Assembly (NCBI GenBank): GCA_039822785.1
Contig: JBCBMO010000004.1
Span: forward strand, 434,001 to 498,000
Direction: 5' to 3'
Origin: Thermohalobaculum sp039822785
Lineage (GTDB): Bacteria; Pseudomonadota; Alphaproteobacteria; Rhodobacterales; Rhodobacteraceae
DNA length: 64,000 nt
Below, one piece after another: positions 61,061 through 64,000 of this stretch. Position 1 is the stretch's first letter. Every line of letters starts with the position of its first letter. A program made the translations under genes and the position numbers. The notes beneath the pieces are model-generated. The model did no database searches. It was not told where the DNA came from and saw only the letters and a list, made by a program, of their open reading frames with translations.

Positions 61061-62686
61061 ATGGACTTGGGCGTTCAGACGCATTTCGGCCAGGACTGGC
61101 ACGACCGCCTGATCCCGGCGATTGAACGGATCGAGGCCGACCACACCCGCGACGCCGTCTACTGGGCCCGGGTGGAGCGAGCGCCTGGGGTCATTCAGTT
61201 CGAGGGCTTTGACACCAGCCACCCGGCCGTGGTTTCCGCGCGAGGGATCGAGACGCGGCTTGTGTTCAACGAACGCAACCCGATCTACGAGGACGGCAAC
61301 ACGGTGCAAAGCGCCCCGGGCCTTGCGGCCTTTGCCGACTACGTCGCGCGGACCGTCGCGCAGTTTCCCTCCGTCACCACGGTCGAGATCGGCAATGAGG
61401 TCAACGGCACCTTCGTGCGCGGGCCGCTCGAGGCGGCGGGGCCGGTGGAGCGTGCCAAGGCCCATGCCCGCATCGTTGCCGCGGTAGCCGCCAAGCTGCG
61501 CGAGACGGCGCCCGAGATCCGCGTCCTGGGCGGGGCCGCGCACTCGATCCCGCTCGTCTACCTCAAGCCCATGGTCGAGGCGGGGATCCTGGCGGATATC
61601 GACGCGCTGGTGGTGCACCCCTATTCCTCCCCGCCCGCTCATGTTGGGGAGCATCTGGCCATCGCCCGCAGCGCTCTCGGCGCACCCGACCTCGCCATTC
61701 ACGCCACCGAGTTCGGGCAGGAGGGCCTCTCGCCCGCTGAGGCCGCCGACTACCTGGTGCGGATGGCCACCGCGCTCGCGGCGGGCGGGGTCGAGAGTGC
61801 GACCTGGTACGCCTTGGTGGAGCAGCAGCGCTATCCCGGCATGGGGCTGGTCGAGCGCGACGGGCGCGAGCGCCCGGCCGCGGCGGCCTTTCGGCTGATG
61901 CAGCGCCTGCTCGATCTTGGCACGCCGGTGCCTGTGACGCTCGGCCCCTCGATGCGGGCCTATGACTTTGCCGGCCGGGCCCTGGTGATCTGGGGCCTGC
62001 CGCGCGCCGTGGCCGACCGTGCCGGTCTGACCTGGGTGACGGCGACGGGTGCGCCGATCGATGTGCCCGCCTTCACCGCCGAGGCGCCCGTCATCGCGCT
62101 CGCTCCTGAACCCGTCGACTTCGCTGCCATGGTCGAGCTGGAGGATATCGGTGTCGCGAGTGACAGCTATTTCGACTTCTCCCTCACCACCCAGACGCCC
62201 TGGCGCCGGGCCATGCGCGACGGGGCTGGTGAGGAGGCGCCGCTCACGATCCAGGGCGGGGGCGCGCGCGGCACGGCCTGGCGGCCCTATCTGGGCGATG
62301 GCTCGCTCAACCCCCTCGGCATCGCCGAGCACAGCGCACGGCCCGTGGTTTTCGACAAACCCTCCGGCCCGGCGGCGTTCGGCCTGGTGGAGACAGTGGA
62401 TCTCCGGGCCCTCTCGGGCAGGGCGGTCTGCGCCCATTTTGAGCATCGCGGGAAGAGGTCCGGCGATGGCGTCACGATCCAACTCACCGTCGATGGGGTC
62501 GCGGTGCGGCGGCAGATCCTCCGGCAGGGGGAGACGGCGTCGTGGCGGGTCGAGACGCCTGGGGCGGCCACGGCCCGCCTGAGCATCGACCCCAACGGCA
62601 CGGGTGTTGGCGACTTGGTGGCCCGGCACCTCGCGGTGTTGAGCGATCCGGCAGCGGCCTGTCCGCCCCCGGTGCTGCCGCGCTAG
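61061..62686 (+). CDS. Clan GH-A glycoside hydrolase (GH39/GH5-like)
   Basis: 541 residues. ATG 61061 is preferred because GGGGAGGG lies 5 bases upstream; upstream codons add no signal peptide. The first 300 residues are a TIM barrel with acid/base Glu in TTVEIGNEVNG and nucleophile Glu in AIHATEFGQEGL, the two-glutamate pattern of clan GH-A. A second region (DLRALSGRAVCAHFEHRG..., ITIQLTVDGVAVRR) is beta-rich and may bind carbohydrate. Divergent from the polymerase-like gene. Without a signal peptide, its location is uncertain. Confidence 0.75.
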   Translation: MDLGVQTHFGQDWHDRLIPAIERIEADHTRDAVYWARVERAPGVIQFEGFDTSHPAVVSARGIETRLVFNERNPIYEDGNTVQSAPGLAAFADYVARTVAQFPSVTTVEIGNEVNGTFVRGPLEAAGPVERAKAHARIVAAVAAKLRETAPEIRVLGGAAHSIPLVYLKPMVEAGILADIDALVVHPYSSPPAHVGEHLAIARSALGAPDLAIHATEFGQEGLSPAEAADYLVRMATALAAGGVESATWYALVEQQRYPGMGLVERDGRERPAAAAFRLMQRLLDLGTPVPVTLGPSMRAYDFAGRALVIWGLPRAVADRAGLTWVTATGAPIDVPAFTAEAPVIALAPEPVDFAAMVELEDIGVASDSYFDFSLTTQTPWRRAMRDGAGEEAPLTIQGGGARGTAWRPYLGDGSLNPLGIAEHSARPVVFDKPSGPAAFGLVETVDLRALSGRAVCAHFEHRGKRSGDGVTIQLTVDGVAVRRQILRQGETASWRVETPGAATARLSIDPNGTGVGDLVARHLAVLSDPAAACPPPVLPR

Positions 62687-62747
62687 GGCCAGGCGCTGCA
62701 ACCGCCGGCTGCGGGCGCGTTGCCGCACGTCCACGGCACAACTTGAC

Positions 62748-62792
62748 GCAACGTTGCTGGACGAAACCCTTTGATGTATCAATCTGGGATAC
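62748..62792 (+). promoter_or_regulatory. Palindromes upstream of the LuxR-type regulator
   Basis: A perfect GCAACGTTGC (62748-62757) overlaps a TTGACG, and GTATC-N7-GATAC (62776-62792) lies 51 bases before the regulator start. Either could be an autoregulatory site; both lie in the AT-richer stretch before the gene. Confidence 0.35.
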
Positions 62793-62843
62793 GTTTTCAC
62801 CGACTGACGAGACGGCCATGCTTTTCCGGACGGTCACTTCACG

Positions 62844-63536
62844 ATGAAGAGTCTGGGAAGCCCTATTGCCCACTGCGGGGTGATCACGGTCGCGATCCTC
62901 TCCGACCTCGCGTTTCTGCAGGAAAGCCTAGCCGAGGCGCTTGCCCGGCGCGGCCGCTACCGGCCGATGCCTTGCCACGGCGCGGGGGAGGAGGCGCTGA
63001 CAACCATCCTGCGCCATCCGCCGCGCGTCGTCCTGGTGGATCGGCGCATGACGGGGGGGCTGGAGGCGCTGCGCCGCATCGCCGGGGCGCGGCAGGGCAC
63101 CATCGGGATCGCGCTCTCTGTAGATGGCGACAGCCCGGCGGAGGTCATCGCCTGCGCCGAGGCTGGGGCGCAGGCTTTCCTGCCGGCAAGCGCCAGCATC
63201 GGCCAGCTGACCGAGGCCATCGACGCGGCCATCGAGGGGCGGCTGCAGTGCTCCTCCAGCATCGCCCGGTCGCTGTTTACGCACGTGGGTGCCCTGGCCG
63301 CGGCACGGCCGGAGCGGCTGGCGCCCGGCGCGCTCACCATGCGCGAGGCGGAGGTGCTGGATCTGCTGGAGCATGGCTGCAGCAACAAGCAGATCGCCCG
63401 GACCCTGGGCATCGGTCTGTCGACGGTTAAGAACCACGTGCACAACATCCTGGGCAAACTCGGGGTCGCCAGCCGCGGTGAGGCCGCCGCCTGGCGCCGG
63501 CAGGCCCCCGCCGAAATCCTTCTCTCCCTGCGCTGA
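62844..63536 (+). CDS. NarL/FixJ-type response regulator with degenerate receiver
   Basis: 230 residues. The C-terminal HTH of the LuxR class is typical: LTMREAEVLDLLEHGCSNKQIA and LGIGLSTVKNHVHNILGKLG (residues 163-207). The N-terminal receiver keeps the phosphoacceptor candidate Asp66 (VVLVDRRMT) and a single acidic Asp21, but the conserved lysine is missing (AQAFLPASASI at 109-119). It probably responds without, or with unusual, phosphorylation. The first downstream gene on the same strand is the tail sheath, making it the likely local regulator. Confidence 0.85.
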   Translation: MKSLGSPIAHCGVITVAILSDLAFLQESLAEALARRGRYRPMPCHGAGEEALTTILRHPPRVVLVDRRMTGGLEALRRIAGARQGTIGIALSVDGDSPAEVIACAEAGAQAFLPASASIGQLTEAIDAAIEGRLQCSSSIARSLFTHVGALAAARPERLAPGALTMREAEVLDLLEHGCSNKQIARTLGIGLSTVKNHVHNILGKLGVASRGEAAAWRRQAPAEILLSLR

Positions 63537-63866
63537 TCCAACCGGACCCTGCCTCCTACGCCCTTTGGCGGGTCCCCCTTCGTCATGCCCGGTTCGAAAG
63601 ATCTAGATCTAAAGATCTAGTGTGGCGGTAGCGCCGTCGGATTGTTTCGAAGTCCTTGAACGCAACTCACGCATCACCCCGGATCATGCTCGCCCGCGCG
63701 AGGATGGCCGCGCCGCTGGCGCCCGCCGATCCCCATCCTTCGATCCGCGCAGGCCCATCCTTTGGCCGAATGACGGGCCTGCCGGGCCTCCGTAGCCTGA
63801 CCCTCAGATCAGAGAAGCCTCGCGGTCGGCACCTGCGCGCCGCGCCATCTCGATGGGAGGTCCTGC
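63537..63866 (+). other. 330-base region upstream of the tail sheath
   Basis: No gene. It begins GC-rich, then has an AT-rich palindromic block at 63597-63620, then a 240-base stretch that ends with a GGGAGGT site before the sheath ATG. A promoter region for the injection-system operon is likely. Confidence 0.5.
63597..63620. promoter_or_regulatory. Operator candidate upstream of the tail sheath gene
   Basis: CTAGATCT-AA-AGATCTAG (63603-63620) is a perfect 8-bp inverted repeat, overlapping a direct repeat of AAAGATCTAG (63597-63606 and 63611-63620). It stands out in GC-rich DNA and lies 60 bases after the regulator and 246 before the sheath. Confidence 0.55.
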
Positions 63867-64000
63867 ATGGCGGTCTATCTTTCCCCCGGCGTCTATATCG
63901 AGGAGATCCCCGGCGGCGCCCGGCCGATCGAGGGGGTTGCAACCTCGGTCTGCGCCTTCGTCGGCAATGCCCTGCGCGGGCCGGTCAACGATGCCGTCCG
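63867..64000 (+). CDS. Contractile tail sheath protein, N-terminal fragment
   Basis: First 44 full codons, cut by the right edge. ATG 63867 follows GGGAGGT. The start reads MAVYLSPGVYIEEIPGGARP and then IEGVATSVCAFVGNALRGPV. This matches the N terminus of phage tail sheath proteins of extracellular contractile injection systems and similar phage-tail-like particles (xYLSPGVYxEE, RPIEGVxTS, FVG). No prophage integrase or repressor is seen before it. The rest of the cluster lies beyond the window. Confidence 0.9.
   Translation, partial: MAVYLSPGVYIEEIPGGARPIEGVATSVCAFVGNALRGPVNDAV

Noticed and set aside
62743..62771. Sigma-70 promoter of the LuxR-type regulator from TTGACG
   Set aside because: No acceptable -10 at 16-18 bases; only the palindromes were kept.
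60974..62800. Long upstream extension of the O-antigen-ligase-like frame
   Set aside because: This part runs antisense to the glycosidase gene, which has a good ribosome-binding site and catalytic motifs; only the hydrophobic part after about 60973 is membrane-protein-like.
1..64000. tRNA or rRNA genes
   Set aside because: No cloverleaf-like TTCGA loop region with matching stems or rRNA-like stretch was noticed in the gaps.

Overview
The window is GC-rich chromosomal DNA from an alphaproteobacterium, most likely a member of the Rhodobacterales. The evidence is gene order. The nuo operon tail (nuoH-I-J-K-L-M-N) runs straight into birA, coaX and rnj. tatA-tatB-tatC lies near pcm, surE, a LysM/LytM lipoprotein, secDF, yajC, serS and a DUF815 ATPase. 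The window also carries the hmuSTUV haem-uptake set and an imelysin/di-haem/DUF1513 iron cluster. Rare starts (GTG, TTG) and 1-4 base overlaps are frequent. No tRNA, rRNA, transposase or CRISPR array was seen.

Layout. 1-10.4 kb: end of the respiratory complex I operon, then biotin ligase, type III pantothenate kinase and RNase J. 10.4-16.4 kb: a methyltransferase, a DEAD-box RNA helicase and peptide release factor 3 on the minus strand, then an orphan iron-type ABC ATPase. 16.5-20.4 kb: Tat translocase, an AAA ATPase, a lipoprotein and an unrecognised gene with its own terminator. 20.5-27.1 kb: minus-strand envelope and Sec genes, including a fused SecDF. 27.1-31.7 kb: a 25-residue membrane peptide, a membrane pentapeptide-repeat protein built from near-identical 30-bp units, serS, superoxide dismutase and a LOG-family protein. 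31.9-35.2 kb: a LysM protein and an ATM1-type ABC exporter.

35.2-37.7 kb is the most unusual block. It is a compact minus-strand cassette with visibly lower GC: a small acidic CesT-like chaperone, a 448-residue ADP-ribosyltransferase with an intact R-S-ExE catalytic signature, a 55-residue charged protein, and a second CesT-like chaperone. It looks like a secreted toxin delivered with dedicated chaperones. 37.8-42.4 kb is an RND efflux pump with its adaptor and 42.6-43.5 kb is panB.

43.6-57.7 kb is an iron region: a 58-residue protein coupled to hemP, imelysin, Dps, a di-haem oxidoreductase, a second imelysin and a DUF1513 protein. Two secreted serine proteases follow (one S8, one double-trypsin), then hmuV-U-T-S. 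58.4-62.7 kb carries a sulfotransferase, an O-antigen-ligase-like membrane protein and a clan GH-A glycosidase, suggesting surface polysaccharide work. The right edge has a LuxR-type regulator with a degenerate receiver, an inverted-repeat operator candidate, and the first 44 codons of a contractile tail sheath protein. That sheath start resembles extracellular contractile injection systems, so the window stops at the first gene of a probable phage-tail-like machine. An ADP-ribosyltransferase effector about 27 kb from an injection-system gene is the main biological lead. Whether the two are linked cannot be decided from this window.
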